This document shows positions 29,151 to 42,420 of a DNA stretch of 64,000 bases, piece by piece. The notes under the pieces are model-generated. The model did no database searches and was not told the origin of the DNA. It saw only the letters and a program-made list of their open reading frames with translations. The position numbers were made by a program, and so were the translations under genes. Source of the DNA: Isoetes taiwanensis (Eukaryota > Streptophyta > Lycopodiopsida > Isoetales > Isoetaceae); contig JAJEKV010000006.1 of assembly GCA_021234155.1 (NCBI GenBank), forward strand, positions 23,911,552 through 23,975,551. Reading direction: 5' to 3'. The number at the start of each line of letters is the position of its first letter. The stretch's first letter is position 1.

Positions 29151-31908
29151 TCATCTTCGACAATGCGAGAAAATTGCTATTCGCATACACCTACTATTGG
29201 AAATTAATGTTCAAGCTATAGGAATGAGATGAGTACCAGAATTCTGTAGCCATTCTTGAGAAGCTGATTTGAGTTCTCAAATCACAGCTATGGAAACCGG
29301 CGGTCGGGAAAAATTGAATTAGAAGAAAGATTAGGTTAACTACGTTTAGGGCGGGATAAATTTGGCGGATACATTTTGGGTAGATTGGTTTTAAAAAACT
29401 TAATGAAAGAAGTCTCCGGGACGGGTCTTACGTCATTATTATTTGTATGTGTCAAGAATATTTCAAAATCGCATTTTGTGTTTTCGTTAAAATTCAAATT
29501 TCTCTATTTCTGCATACGTGTAGAAAAAGCTATTTCTTCGAAAGCACTGAAGGCCAGATCCGTATCAAGCGACCTTCCTACTCATTACTAGGCGACTCGG
29601 AGATGTCTTCTAAAATGAATCGAGGTCGAGGCTAGGCGAGGAGGGAAGCGGTGAAGAGGAATCTCTAAACCCGGCTCTTCTCAAGTTTCGGTGAGGGCGT
29701 TGATCGAATACACCATGAATATCTGACGAACCCCTATTCAAGGTATTTAATTTGCCACGTAGAATACACACCGTGTGTGGAGAGTATTATGCTTGCATGA
29801 ATTTGAGATATTTCCTTGCCTTGATTAATATGCTTTGCNNNNNNNNNNNNNNNNNNNNNNNNNNNNNNNNNNNNNNNNNNNNNNNNNNNNNNNNNNNNNN
29901 NNNNNNNNNNNNNNNNNNNNNNNNNNNNNNNNNNNNNNAAAGTTTGAGTTAATATGCTTTGCATGAATTTTAAAGTATTACCATCGGTTAATGCTACGAT
30001 TATGGATTTTGTAGAACATAATTTTGCTACATTTTATATATAGAATATAGCGGTGTTAGGCAGTTGGAGATAGCAATGTTCAATGAGGTTAAATAGTGTG
30101 AAATATGGATTCATAAAGGGTATGTAGCTTAAAATGTGGATGCAAACTAATTAGTTCAAAATCATAGCATGGTCAGAAATAAGAACTACAAACCATAGCG
30201 TGGGTGTACTAATTTAGAGTTTAAATACTGCATGGCGTGATCTCTTGATACGAAAAGTACTCTAAAAATGTTCATCTTCTTTTACGGTGCCCAAAGAGGA
30301 AGAAAACCCCTAATAATTAAAGGTTCTAATCACCTTGAAAGCACCAGATGCAGTACCATATGATCTCACCTTAGATGATGAAGGGCCAATTCTTTATAGC
30401 AACCCATGACCTGCACGCCTGAAGAGGGAAATGGGCGAGGGGTGTAGGGTGTGCGTTGACCTTTACTGCAAAGACAAATGGCAAGCTAGAAACAACTTGC
30501 ACTCTCTTCTCGGCGAGGAAAAGGGAAGGCGAGATAAGATGACCAAACAAAGGGATCCTAATCTCTGTGAGGAAGAAGATGACACCAAGCGCAAATTGCT
30601 CTTGGAGATTACCTGAAGGCGAGAAGAAAGATGCGCTCGGACTTACTCCTTTGTGGAGGCCTCACATACAAGGATGTCGTTCATGAGGCGGATGTGAGCG
30701 GTGAGACATGTTTACAAGTATCCATTAGAGGTAATTTGAGATCAATTTTGTCCCATTAAAAGGGATGCTTAAAAACCACCTCGGCTTTTAAAGCGTCAAT
30801 AAGAGAAAACTCCAGGTGTATTTTATTCCGATGTGTGTGGCGGTGATGTCTTGAGTTCCTATTGCTTTTTCATAAAATTGTCTTTTCTACTATAACTTTT
30901 GATCAAAAACTACGATTCGAACACTATTTGTGGCAATGGATTCGTCTCCTCAGATCTTTCTAATGACAACCATTGTTATATATCTTTTGGGATATAAATA
31001 TATAAGAAAAGAGCAAAAAACCATATTTTTAAAGTTAACACATATGGCTTCAATGAAATACATCATAACCATATATCACTTGAAGATCTTTTCATTACGC
31101 ATCTAATGCAACAAATGCGCAACATTTCATGAGAGTAGATCAAAGTTACGAAGCGGCGGAAATGAAGTTGTTAATCTTGCATTAATTGGAGTTTGATGTA
31201 GGTACTCATTCTATTGGAGGATTCTTATGGGGACAAAAGGAGATCTCAAATTACCTGTGGGTTGGCCAACCAATGTGTGATTCACGTAATATCTATTTGC
31301 CAAGGGGTTCTGTTGTGCGTGAGGCATATTCACTAATGAGCACCAAGGTCACTATTTGCGACCAGAAAGCTAGGAATTAGGCGACTTGAAAGCTTCTAAG
31401 AGGGTCCTAGATCTGGGAAGGGATGTTCAACACCTGCAGTTGTCGAAGGCATGGAGGCTTGTTTTTGAGAATGAAAACGAGGCCAGTGGGCGCAGCTAGA
31501 GGGCAATGAACAATTTGAATAAATACCGACCATTATCCATTGGGTCTTAAGGAAACTTTTGCGATCCATGTAAGTCCCTCATCCCAGGTTCATCAAGCTC
31601 CATTTATGTTAGCGAGGAAGATATGATCGACACATGCCATGGAGATTATTCGAGCATGATTAATAATCCAAGTCAAATGCCCTATACTTAGGACTTTATA
31701 TTAAAAATATTTGTATATCAAATCATTAATAGCCAAAAAAAATTTATATACCACATCGCTACCTAGCATCATGAATGATAGTAATTTTTGAACATAATTT
31801 CGATTACATATATTTTTATGAAAATATATACTATCTTAATTTTTTCCACTGTTCACAATCAACACCCAAAGATCCAACTTAGCTCGATAACAAGCGTAAC
31901 GAGCACCA
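29151..31908. other. AT-rich intergenic sequence, contains the scaffold gap
   Basis: No recognisable gene. Plus-strand frames at 30431-30616 (Lys/Glu-rich) and 31186-31380 (HSIGGFLWGQKEISNYLWVG) are protein-like but short and unidentified. Confidence 0.3.
29839..29938. other. Assembly gap, 100 N
   Basis: Exactly 100 N, the conventional size for a gap of unknown length. TTAATATGCTTTGC occurs directly before it (29825-29838) and again 10 bp after it (29949-29962), suggesting the contig ends may overlap or that a repeat broke the assembly. Confidence 0.98.
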
Positions 31909-32010
31909 GGGTTGACCCTCACGGCAACTGGGATCTTGTCAAAACACAAAGACTAGATCTAAGGTTGGTATAGACCTTAAATAAACAATAGTATTGGTGA
32001 AGAATTGAAT
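31909..32010 (+). repeat. Second copy of the 100-bp repeat at 14106-14205
   Basis: Carries the same CTAGATCTA.GGTTGG and AACAATAGTATTGGTGAAGA blocks in the same orientation. Confidence 0.65.
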
Positions 32011-33756
32011 ATAGCACAATAGCGGGCGGTTTCCTTTGTGTTTTGTACACTTACTATTATGGTTTGGTATGATTTGGTTTATATGTATTCGTTTGACTAT
32101 ACTAAATAGTATTTCTAGAGTGCACCTTTTCTTGGCCATTGATTTTCAAAACAAAGGGATATTATATGGTTGTGTGTGAATATTAGATAAAGACTAAAAA
32201 GAGATCAAGTATGTGGTTTATGTGAATATTATGAGTTTGGGCGGTTGGTGATATCCTGACTCCAGGGCTAGGGTTTTGGCCCTTCAATCTTAGATATCTC
32301 CCTCTGGGGTGTCTGTTTGACGGTGCAGTGTGTTGAAAAGCTCTTGTAGTAAACTTTCAAAGGAATATAGCATCGGAAGTAATTTTATCTCGCCCAGTCC
32401 CAAAATTAGGATCGTCTATTTGACTCACATGGATTCGCCCGATTTCGTTGCTAATCTCGAGATATCTCTATCTCGGGTGTTCGTTTGAGGCGATTTTTGT
32501 GTTTTAAAGCCAACACGTAAAAGCTTTCAATGGTGTATATAGTATCAGGTGGATTTCTTTGTAATTCGGTCCCATAATCGGGATCATGCATTTGGCCTCT
32601 ATGGTTGCCACCGTAGACATGTGACCTTGCTCTCTGATTTCACAGCTAGTGGCCTCTTGACCTTTGCCTCCTAATTGTCATCTCAATTTTTCTTGCTCAT
32701 GCCCTTTTCCATAGGTTTGTAGCAAATTGTATTATTACAATATTTATTTTATTAGATGCTTTATACATCTCGTTTAGCAGTTTCTAACCAGAATGAAGTT
32801 ATAAAAATATGTCACGAGGTCCACGGCATGATGTCTGAAGCAACCTTCAATTCTCACCCCTTTATTATAATCTCTACAGATTTGTAGATCCATCTAAGAT
32901 GCTTATCGCATTCAAATGACTTAGAGTGATCAGATTTAGCATGTCTTGATCTTGAATAAAGCTCGTTGGTTTAAAAGCTTGTTTGTTTACTTTATTAAAA
33001 TTTTAAAATTGTTGATGGAAGTATTAGCTGGCTTACTGTGACATATGATACTCTTTCCATCCTTGCAGTTTACCAAGAGGCTTAGTATCTAAAAGGAGAT
33101 TTTTACCGTGGGAAGCTTAATTAGTCAATGATGTCTTTTGTATCAAGCTTGGTGGTTTTAATGCCAATAGTTCTTTTAAATGTATATTTTGACATTGATA
33201 TTTCCATCACATTAAATATATTCCTAGTTAGAAACACTTGATGTTTTTGCTAACGAGGAATATATTGAAATAATCTAAGTCTTATATTAAGTTCTTACTC
33301 AAATTTAGATGGGTAACTACTAGTATTTATATATTATATTTAATAGTGATAAGCTACATCAATAATTAGATTGCCAAAAGACTACAAGCGCTGGAAGTAT
33401 GGTTCTCATTGGAACTATGTGGTTCGATGTCAAAGCGAGGAAGATCACAATCACTTGCGGCGGTGCCTTGATGTATGCTTCCTTGTAGCAAACGCTACGG
33501 GATGTGGGTGCTTTCACGAGTACGAGTTAATACAACACACTACCAGCGGTAGATTAATCCAGCACTCATACGAGGCCCGAGGAACAATATCTACATATAC
33601 CTTTGCGCGTGAAGAAAGAGTAAGGTGATAGCCTCCATCCGCATGGTGCACATCACTACAGAGATGAACACAGGAGGCATCACGAACATGAAGTATTTGC
33701 CCTTGACCGTTGAACATGAATGCCATGCTCTTCAAGCACTACAAGAGAAAGAAGGT
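32011..33756. other. Intergenic; LTR-like text and short unidentified frames
   Basis: 32230-32620 has LTR-style clauses repeated twice (ATCTC...TCTGGGGTGTCTGTTTGA and ATCTCTATCTCGGGTGTTCG, each followed by text about AAAGCTTTCAA and a colour-of-line GGATC phrase). A frame at 33371-33628 (KDYKRWKYGSHWNYVVRCQS) is protein-like but unidentified. Confidence 0.3.
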
Positions 33757-36080
33757 TATTATGTGGTCTTGGCCATCTATATGGTCAATATATATATAAT
33801 AGTATGCGTGTTGTGCATGGTATGTACATGAGTTACATCACGATACATGAGGGAGGCATGCATGCATAAGCAAGAGTTTGTAGCAGGGGATTACGGGAGG
33901 TTTTGTAGAGTTTTGGACTGCGAGGTTTGCAGGAGCAGAGAAGGCGGAGAGGATTGGAGGATCGGTTCGAGACGAGGCTTAAGATCACAGAATTCCATCA
34001 GGCGGCATCAGATCTTCTTCTATTAGGTGGGGTTACGTTGATTTGAGGTTACATATCACGCATCTATGATTAGATAGCCATAAGCTGCAAATGGCAAGCT
34101 TAAACTGATGAAATCTGATCAGTGGTAGTTTGCTATACTCCCTTTGTTGATTTATTTAGATTTATCTATATACAAAGCTACGGATTGCAATTGGATGCTA
34201 GGAGATAGAAATCGTCTTGAAGGTTCAAGAATTGCTTCCAACAAGATTAATAGGTCGAGAAAGAATGTGAGTCTGAGAACCAGATTTATAATCAAAGGAC
34301 GTTGTTTTGGTTCTAAGGACCTTTCAAAATAGATCTTTTCAAAACTATCAATTTGGCTTAATTCATGTGCAAAACCGGTAAAATTTGATTGAATAGTGCC
34401 GATTGGGGAATCAAATGTAACGATTCCTCATGGGCAGCTCGAACAAGCGGTCGGATTGAGATATGGCTACATCGTTGGTGGAGTTGTTATTTTCTCTTGT
34501 TCTCTAATATGGTCCCTTTCTCTACATCCTATTTTCTTTTGTTAACAAAGGTTAATTAATGATAAATAAATATACAAAGAGTCAAAGGAAAATATGGAAG
34601 TACAAGGGCATGGATCTAGCATAGGTGTCCATGTGGGAACAAGTTCAGCACAGATGCGAGAGATATGGATGATTTTATGTGATCTATTAAAAACATGCAG
34701 CACCTTGAATAATTATCTAACTAAGGAAATTTGTATTTTTATAGGAACAAATCTAATGATTGGAATAAAATATATTTATTGCCTTTTTAGAGCCAGGGCA
34801 TATGCTGGGAGCAGTCTAGCATAAATATTTGACATAAAACGATCACTAGCCATCAAGGATAGCAAAGCACGGAATGTTTGAATACTCGTATTAGTTGCAT
34901 CATGTTTATTGGAAGCTAAGGAAATGTATTTTTAAGTGGCAAATATTGTGAACCATAGCTAAATAAATTATTGTATCTATTGGAACTTTGAAATGTCTAG
35001 GTCACATAGAGATAGACTTTAGCTTTAGCCAAGAAGACATTTAGAAAGCTTATGGGGACTTTTTTGTGGTATGGTATAGACATAGAATCCAAGGAAATAC
35101 CTAAGCTATGAATTGGTAAACTATTCTATTCTATTCTATTCTATTCTATTCTATTATGGGGAGAATGTGCTTTAAATGGTAAGCTTTGAATAGGAGGCTA
35201 GTAGTATTTTATTTGGTCAATGAAGTGCATGTGTTGGATTTACATCGATTATGTAATGATGGGCTTGTGACTTCACTCGTATTTGTATTGTAATCATGGC
35301 TTTAAATTTATAACCCGACCTGGGATTAGGTTGTGTAGGTAGGCCCTCGACAAGAGCAAGAGTATGATCTAGGCAAGTGTTTGTAAAATATTCTAATGAA
35401 CATCCACATGCTATGGTCTTCATTGTCCTACTGTCTTGATATTTTGTTATCTCTTATGGATCCTCAGGGGTCGGGCTTCTAGGTTTGGTGGCCTAGGTTG
35501 CTCAGAGCATGCTCATCTTCATCGTGATTCCCTGTGGTATTCTTGTGCTCTATGTCCCGGTCAGCGAGGGCGTATGTGTCTTGCCACCCCATGGTAGAGG
35601 GTCCTCGATTTTGAATATTGGCTGGAAAGGGCCATGCATATCTGAGGTTCCTTACATCATTCACTTCTGGGGCTCGGGAATGTGAGCTGGTGGGCATGTT
35701 TACACTTATGAGGACACCGCATATAAATTTGGTAGCGACTTCCAGCAAATCCTGTGAAATTGTGTTTACTATCATGTTGTCATTATCTAGCCGGACTCAC
35801 ATAGGTTCGTGTCTTTACTTGTGCTTATGTCCTTGTTGACCGAGATTTCAAGATGTTTCTACATGCGATGTGACTAGGGATTCCCACTTAGTCAGGGACT
35901 AACCCGAAGTGAATGCGTAATAAGTGAATTAATAGCGGTGGTCAACAGGATTAATGGGCAATTAATTTTGAGGAGCATGGTTGAGCTAGAAGATTAAGGC
36001 TGGTGCTATATTATATTGTACTTATATTGTGAATATTTTAATTCTTACGGATTTATGTTGAATTCATAAAGAATGGTTCG
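33757..36080 (+). repeat. Right arm of the 2.3-kb inverted duplication
   Basis: It matches the reverse complement of 14225-16610 along its length. It carries (CTATT)7 at 35121-35155 where the left arm has a different block ending in (TTTATC)n. Numerous short deletions relative to the left arm. Confidence 0.75.
35121..35155 (+). repeat. (CTATT)7 microsatellite
   Basis: Seven exact pentanucleotide copies. The same pentanucleotide occurs at 8937-8974, 9305-9325 (reverse complement) and 63244-63287, so it is probably the tail of a retroelement family and not a random microsatellite. Confidence 0.9.
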
Positions 36081-38590
36081 GATTCAGCGCACACACTTAC
36101 CCAGAGAGGGAGGGAGGCATAATCACACAGGTGACTCACGGGCATCGAGTTGTCAGATGGGCATATTTACTACGAGGTTCCTTGAAATACTATAAGGTTT
36201 GAGGCAATGTACTAAATGGTATTGATTTTATCACGTATTATATGATTTTAAGGCTCTCCTTTACCCTCGTCACCCCGTGTGAATGATATGCACCCAAACC
36301 AAAAAGGGTTTCGAGAATTTAGTTTTAAAGTGTTGAAGATGTAATGATGCAGCCAATTAATTCAAAAAAAATTATGGTCCCTTCGGAGACCTAGGAAAAT
36401 TAATTGCACAAATTAGAAAAGGTACATATAGATATACAAAAATAGCCATGAAATACTAGAATAGCTAAAGAAACAATATAACTTATAAAAAAAAACAATA
36501 AAATACATGGAAAAACTATAAGAAGATATCTCGAAGCGATAAGAAATAGTTTTGCAAGTTTGACATTGAAGTTTACGGCCGTATTTAAGGTTCAATCATA
36601 ATAGGTCCACCGCGGTAGTTTCAAATTGAGAAATATAACATTTGATTACTAAACTACTTTTAAAAAAAAAAAAAAAACCTTTCTTAACATATATAATTAT
36701 TATAGTCTTACCTTAGCATTTGTTGACACGTTAGTAAATTTTTGTGCTGTAACACTCCTTTGTAAATTTTGTTGACCGCGTTTGAGGATATTATCAGGAC
36801 TATAAAAAGTGGATATAGCGCGCTTCACGCCGTTTCGAGACTTCTAGATACATTATTTCCATCGCGTGCTTGATGCTTCGAGGATTGAAGGCGATGAATC
36901 TCGGAGAGGAAAATCACGAATCAGTAATGTGTTTGAAAGGAGAGAGCGGTCAATGCCCAAATTAGGCTATGAAAGGGGCATACCCTCACGGAGGTGTAGC
37001 ATTGAGCGGAATTGAAGCACCAGTGCCATTTTGGACGGAAATTGCATTTGCGGCCCGAGAAAGCGAGTTTGAGCTTACCACTTTATAATCGCCTTTACCT
37101 CGTTTCTCAATTTAGGCGTTTCAGCGGGCGGGAACATTCTTGCAAGATCAGAAATAGAGCCACGCCTTCCACTTCTTGATCTGAGAGAATAGGCGGGAAT
37201 CTCTGACAAAAACATTTCGATTATGGAATTTTCTTTGAAGCCACGCAATTGCAACAACAAAGCGTGGCATTCTTCAAACAAAGCCAAATAATACGCAAAG
37301 AGGTATTTTGTGAAGGATTTATGGGTGAGAAACTCAAAAATTTTGATCACCGCCAGTTCTTACGCACGGTTTTGGCGAGAAAGAAGATAATTACAGCGGT
37401 ATTACCGGTTGAAGAAAATTTGGAGGCTGAAAATGGCGACGAGAAGAACTCACACTATAGGTCTCTTGGGGCCTCGGCCCTTCACTTGTATGATCAACAA
37501 ACTATGAGGAAAGCTCTACAGAATACCCGATTTTGGAAACGGAATAAAGGCCACTGTTACACGACCCCTTGATTTTCTTAACTGCTGAAGCGAATCCTTA
37601 AAAATATGCAACAGTCCAATGAACCGCTTTCCATCGGAAAAACCTAACCTATTGCCTTTGATTTTTTACCCGGTTGCTGATTTTTTATAGGTACTTCGAA
37701 AATTCTTTCCGAGTAGAGATGTTCCAGTAGCACCTGGGGCCCTCAAACCTGGTTTCCCCAATGTAGAAACTTATGGCTCCATGATAATATAAAAGTATAG
37801 TTGCCATAGTATGGGCTAATGAACAAAGAGGTTGACCTACCTCAATATATTTTTGATCAAATATATCTTTGTAGAGTCATCTGCCTTTGAGATTATGCAT
37901 TGTTAAAAATGCGGCTTCCTTTTGTGAAAAAGACTATTTATTGTGATTTATATTCGCTTTGCAAGCATTTATCTTGCCTGGTGTTTCATTGTTCAAAACA
38001 ACTTTAAAGAAGAAAACCTTTGGAATCTTTAATTGTTCAAAGCTGTTTACAACGAAGAAACCCGCTTTGGAATCTTTAAAGCAAGCGGCAATATGCATGG
38101 CTACTTTTAAGAAGTCAAATGTCGGTCATACATTGAAAGAAGTCAATCGTATTTTTCATGGATTGAGGCATTTCACACAAAAGCTAGAATGGTTCCTATG
38201 AACTAAAGCATTTTAGAAAGTAAGTCGAATACATTCTGCGCATGAGTTTCACCTCTCATCTAAAGTATATAATTTATTCAAAAAACAAGGGCAAATAAAG
38301 CTACATCAATTACAAATTATTACCTTGTTAGACAAATTCCGACCAATGAGGTGAGTGGTAGAAAGGACTTGGAGTGCGCAAACAATTTTTCTTCTTTGAC
38401 TCGCTTCTATACACATAAGCGATCAAGAAAGAGAGAAATGTTGGCCGAAGCTGACACAGCGCCGCAATAAATGCTTGTAATCTGCTCAATATAGAACATA
38501 TATAAGAAATCTTTTGCCATCATGTAGGTAGGTAGGTAATTCGATGTCTTGATTGTTATACCATTCAAAATATTGTAACAAGATAAACAA
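36081..38590. other. Intergenic, no recognisable gene
   Basis: 36290-36400 is a dispersed repeat shared with 13270-13400. Two overlapping open frames (37249-37572 plus; 37350-37075 minus) are about 90-107 codons long, but neither shows a known domain. The minus one includes IPAYSLRSRSGRRGSIS, followed by DLARMFPPAETP. Confidence 0.3.
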
Positions 38591-38626
38591 GTTCAATATC
38601 ATAGTTTATGAACTATGATATTGAAC
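38591..38626. other. Perfect 16-bp hairpin with 4-nt loop
   Basis: GTTCAATATCATAGTT (38591-38606), loop TATG, AACTATGATATTGAAC (38611-38626). It lies about 20-60 bp past the stop of the minus-strand mannanase remnant. Confidence 0.85.
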
Positions 38627-38648
38627 TATGATAATGGACTAATAGTTC

Positions 38649-39790
38649 CTAAATTGACTCGAGAGGAGATGCTTCAAGTTCCCCAATTCGGACTTGATTA
38701 CCATCTTCCCATGAGCCGAGGAGAATGCTATCCCCAAACAATTGCCATACACAACCACCATTAGGCGCTACGAGGCCCACATAAATACATCACCAAAGAT
38801 TTCATAATAAAAGAAAAGCTTCTCTTAGAGATGTCATTGGTACTCGATCCCAAACTTCGCCAAATAAAAGCGAGGTTTTAGCAGGAATTATGTGCATCTT
38901 GTTTGTGTTCAGCAACTTGAGCTCACAGCATAATCAAGTCGGCCAATTAAAGCGGTATCGCATCCAAGTGGGGTAGAAATGGTATTTGCATAATCAATGT
39001 TGGATTTCTATTGTGTCACGACAAAATCTATTCATCAAACTCATAGCGACCATTCCTCTTCCCGTCCAAGGTCATGTAGAAGCCCTGCACCATTAGAGAG
39101 CAAATGCCTATCGTCCTATGGACTTTATAAAGAGAAATTTCTTGTGTCCATGCATCCAAAGTGTACCCCGAAGAGGATCTCACAGCACTCACAGCTAGTT
39201 CAAGAGTTCCAAGAAAAAGATGGCTGACTCTTCCCTATATATGCTTTTTGTAAATGTGTTTTGTTCTATTCAAAGCGTATTGTATGTGTCTTTGTAAAGG
39301 CTCTTAACTTGCTCATTAGAGTAGAAGAGGTCCACCAGAGTGCTTGAGGCCCATATATCCATCGCGCAAGAGCTCTTGCCACCATAATCATCCCAGTTGT
39401 TTCCAAAGGGTAGGAACCACCTTAAGGCCAAAGTCTTTTAGCCTCAGAGATCACAAAGTCAGGCCCTCATTGCAGTAGAATTGTACTGGCAGGCCTGCTG
39501 CCATGCCGTTGGATCCAGTGTCAGAGTTTTTAAAATACGAGAGCACGTTAGGCAAGTGCTTTAGTCCTTTCCAGGAAGTTAGTGACATTTGGAGCGATAC
39601 ACTTGGGATTTTGGGCAGTAAAGGAAGCCAGTATGCATCAAATCCGTAGACATAGAAAGGCTGACCATGGAGTAAGAAATGAACGTTATTGACGTGCCCA
39701 GTCATCCCGGCAGGTGGGGGTGGTGGAGGCGACCCATGTTGAGTGGGAGGTGGAGGCAGCCCATGTCGACCCCGTTGTTCCCCATGTCAG
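38649..39790 (-). pseudogene. GH5 endo-1,4-beta-mannanase pseudogene, apparently intronless
   Basis: On the minus strand, blocks of plant GH5 subfamily 7 mannanase appear in the right order. They are FLLHGQPFYVYGFDAYWL (39678-39625), DFVISEAKR then FGLKVVPTLW (about 39460-39405), NNWDDYGGKSS (about 39402-39371), SNEQVKSLYKDTYN (about 39300), SGYTLDAWTQEISLYKV (about 39170-39120), GFYMTLDGKRNGRYEFDE (about 39080-39020), IDYANTIS (about 38990), SLLFGE, and GGCVWQLFGDSILLGSWEDG (about 38760-38700). A stop follows at 38651-38649. At least five frame changes and several stops break it, and the segment that should carry the catalytic Glu (NEPR) is lost in a frameshift. The blocks fit in about 1.1 kb with no room for introns, whereas plant mannanase genes normally have several, so an old retrocopy is likely. 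A Pro-rich stretch precedes the first block. Confidence 0.75.
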
Positions 39791-39889
39791 GACCCTTGAG
39801 ACAATAGAAAGTGCATAACAGAGTGACGATCAGGTGCTCTTGAAGCCCATGATGGTTCAGCGTTGGTTGAAGACCCATTTATTGTGGAG

Positions 39890-39904
39890 CCTATTATATA
39901 TAGG
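39890..39904 (-). promoter_or_regulatory. TATA-like sequence upstream of the mannanase remnant
   Basis: CCTATATATAATAGG on the minus strand, about 40 bp before an ATG at about 39850. It is the only promoter-like element seen near that gene. It would argue against a processed copy if real, but TATA-like words are common in AT-rich DNA. Confidence 0.25.
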
Positions 39905-42420
39905 AGGAATTAGGCCACAGAGGGTTGCGCTTTTTTTTTGAACCTTGGCAAATAATGGCCCTGCAAAGATGGCCCTTTCCTCATTTGGATCGTTTTTTGA
40001 GGGCGTAAGCTCTCCTTTCTAAAGGAATCCTTTTCCACAGGCAAAGAAACTAACGCGATCTGCCACCAACTTGTTCAGCTATGTAACTCTGCTTTCTTTC
40101 CAGAATAAATGTCGAATGGCGATCGGAGGTCTGTTACAAAGAAATCTTTAAACGGTAAGATTCCTAAGCCATACTTAGAAGCGTGGATTTTTCAATCAAT
40201 ATCAGATGGAAAATGCTTAGAAAAAGTTAGTTTGTATAGCATGTCGTAGGAGGTCAGAAATTACTGCAAAATTCTGTGCATTTTACAGCACATAATTTAT
40301 TATCGGCTGTGTGCGCCGCTTCGTTTTATCCCATTCCTTTTTCCCTGTTTTGTCGGAGGGCGAAATGGGTCGTGATAGCTTCCATGTCTGCCGAGCTTCA
40401 GGGACTACCGGAAGAAGCAGAAGAAGGAGCCAGAAACAGGAGGATTAGGCTACAGCGGGCTGCTTACATTTTCTGGAAGGTTTCAGATTAACACTGATTT
40501 GACGGCTTCAGCATCACAAGCATGAGGGGCAACTTCCGGCATACAACATGGAAATTGGGTCGCCGTTTTGGTCGAACAAACCACATGCTGCCATCTGGCA
40601 CGCCCTACAATCCGGAATGGAAAGTGGGAAGCCAATTGGAGCGTTCAAAAATTGACAGGCTACACTCGGTTGTCAGTTTACACAGTACCCTGTATACAGA
40701 CAGCTAACCTTAAGTCCCTCTGTTTCTTGAGAAAAAAATGACAAGGATTTCATGCAACCAAATGAGCGATGAAAAAACTCTTCATAGCATCATAAGAATC
40801 CCTCTGCAGAGAGGCAGATTTGCCTATAACTAGGTTCCTGAACCAAAATCAAAGAGATTATACAATTTCTAAGGCGGTAAATGCATATATTTTTCATATA
40901 GAAAGAACAAAACCAGCATAAAATGGCCGACAGGCCTATTCTAAAACAGAAAATGCAAGAAAAAGACACAGAGGAAACAAGAAACAGAAGAATCCGGCAA
41001 ATGTCAAACCACCAGGATCCAGTCTGGCCTTCCTTTGCCGTTGCCTTTAAGCAGGTGTTCTATCCCGCCACCTCGAGTATAAACCAAACCCAACCCTTCC
41101 TGTAATCAATCTACCAGCAGCATAAAACTCGAAAATATCCTGCATTTTTGAGTTGCATGCAAGGAAAATTAAAGTAAAACCATTCTGAAGCATGAAAGAA
41201 AAATCCTCTGAACTATTGCCGCACTTTGCATTAAAAACAGACGGATTCTAGTGAAACAACAAAGCGATCCTCATTAAAATAGCGCTGAGGCTGCAATAGG
41301 GCAGGCGCCATAGCTATCCAGCGCCAGAGTGCCGAGCGCCAGCGGCGCGAGCATAATGCCGAACCTCCGCAAAGGGAAATTTTTTGAAGGAAATGCTCCC
41401 AATTTCCATGTTGTGGCGGCGTAACCACGTGGTCCCACATTCCGGTGGGACCGGTGACCCTTTCCGGCTGCCGCCAGTCGCGGGACCACCAGTCCACGCC
41501 GGAATGTAGTCAAAATGGCATGCCGCCATGCTAGGATTAAAAATCTTATTATTTCGGCATACAGCAGAGTGCAAGCTTCTTATTTTGACACAGCGGAGTT
41601 CTTTGCCGGCATCCATCCAATGTGGTTCTTCCGGCATGCAGCAGAGTTCTCCGCGATTTCGTATCAAGAATGGATACATCAACAACGAAGCAAGAAGGCC
41701 ACCAGTTCAGTGTTTTGTGGAAAAATCATCCTGCTTCTTAAGAAGAGTTTTCATTAGGATCATCCCTCTTGTTCCTATTCTTCTATTTCCCGTTTTTTCA
41801 TCCCGTCATATGAGCTCTTCTTGTGTAATTTCATACTTGAGCTCTTCTTGATGCAATGGGCGGCCTGCATATGGCCATTTCCGCCATAGGCTTTTGCTCA
41901 ACATCGTAATTTCTCCTCCGTTTGTGCGTGGGTATTGCGCCGGTCGAAATTCCGTATAATTTTCGGCAGCACCGCCAGACTCGGCAACGCACTCGGCTCC
42001 GCGCATTTCGTCATCATCTGGCGGTAGCCTCAAAATTATGCTTCGAATTTCTTCGGTACGTCATTACCAACCACATCATAAAATTTGCCGTTCGGCGGCA
42101 TTCAGCAGCATGTGCTATTAGGGGCATGGGTTTGCATGGTATGGGATCTCATAAAGGGTGAATGGCATGCAGGCTGGGGGTGTTCTTGAAAAAATTTGAG
42201 GGCCATCCAAAGATGGCGGGGTGTCTTGGCGTGGCTGCATAGAACCATTGATATTAATACGAAAACATGTACCCAGAGAACCCATCCTCTTCTTCCTGCT
42301 TGCCAGAGGTTTGGACCATCCAGATCATTATCAAAATTGATGCGGATCCGTCCATTCATAACATCCTGAGGTGTTATGGAGTAAGTCATCATTATAGCTC
42401 AGGTAACACCTGCCCGATCA
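39905..42420. other. Patchy moderately GC-rich region with a recurring CGGCATRCAGCAGAGT word
   Basis: The word TCGGCATACAGCAGAGT (41552), CCGGCATGCAGCAGAGT (41628), CGGCATTCAGCAGCAT (about 42096) and CCGGCATACAACATGG (40536) recurs, and ACATGGAAATTGGG occurs in both orientations (40547; minus at about 41410). This indicates related, partly inverted copies of an unidentified element between 40.4 and 42.1 kb. Open frames at 40276, 40923 and 41685 (minus) have no recognisable domain. Confidence 0.35.

Noticed and set aside
35100-35160. Telomeric or interstitial telomere repeat
   Set aside because: The repeat is CTATT, not the TTTAGGG or TTAGGG types of plant telomeres.
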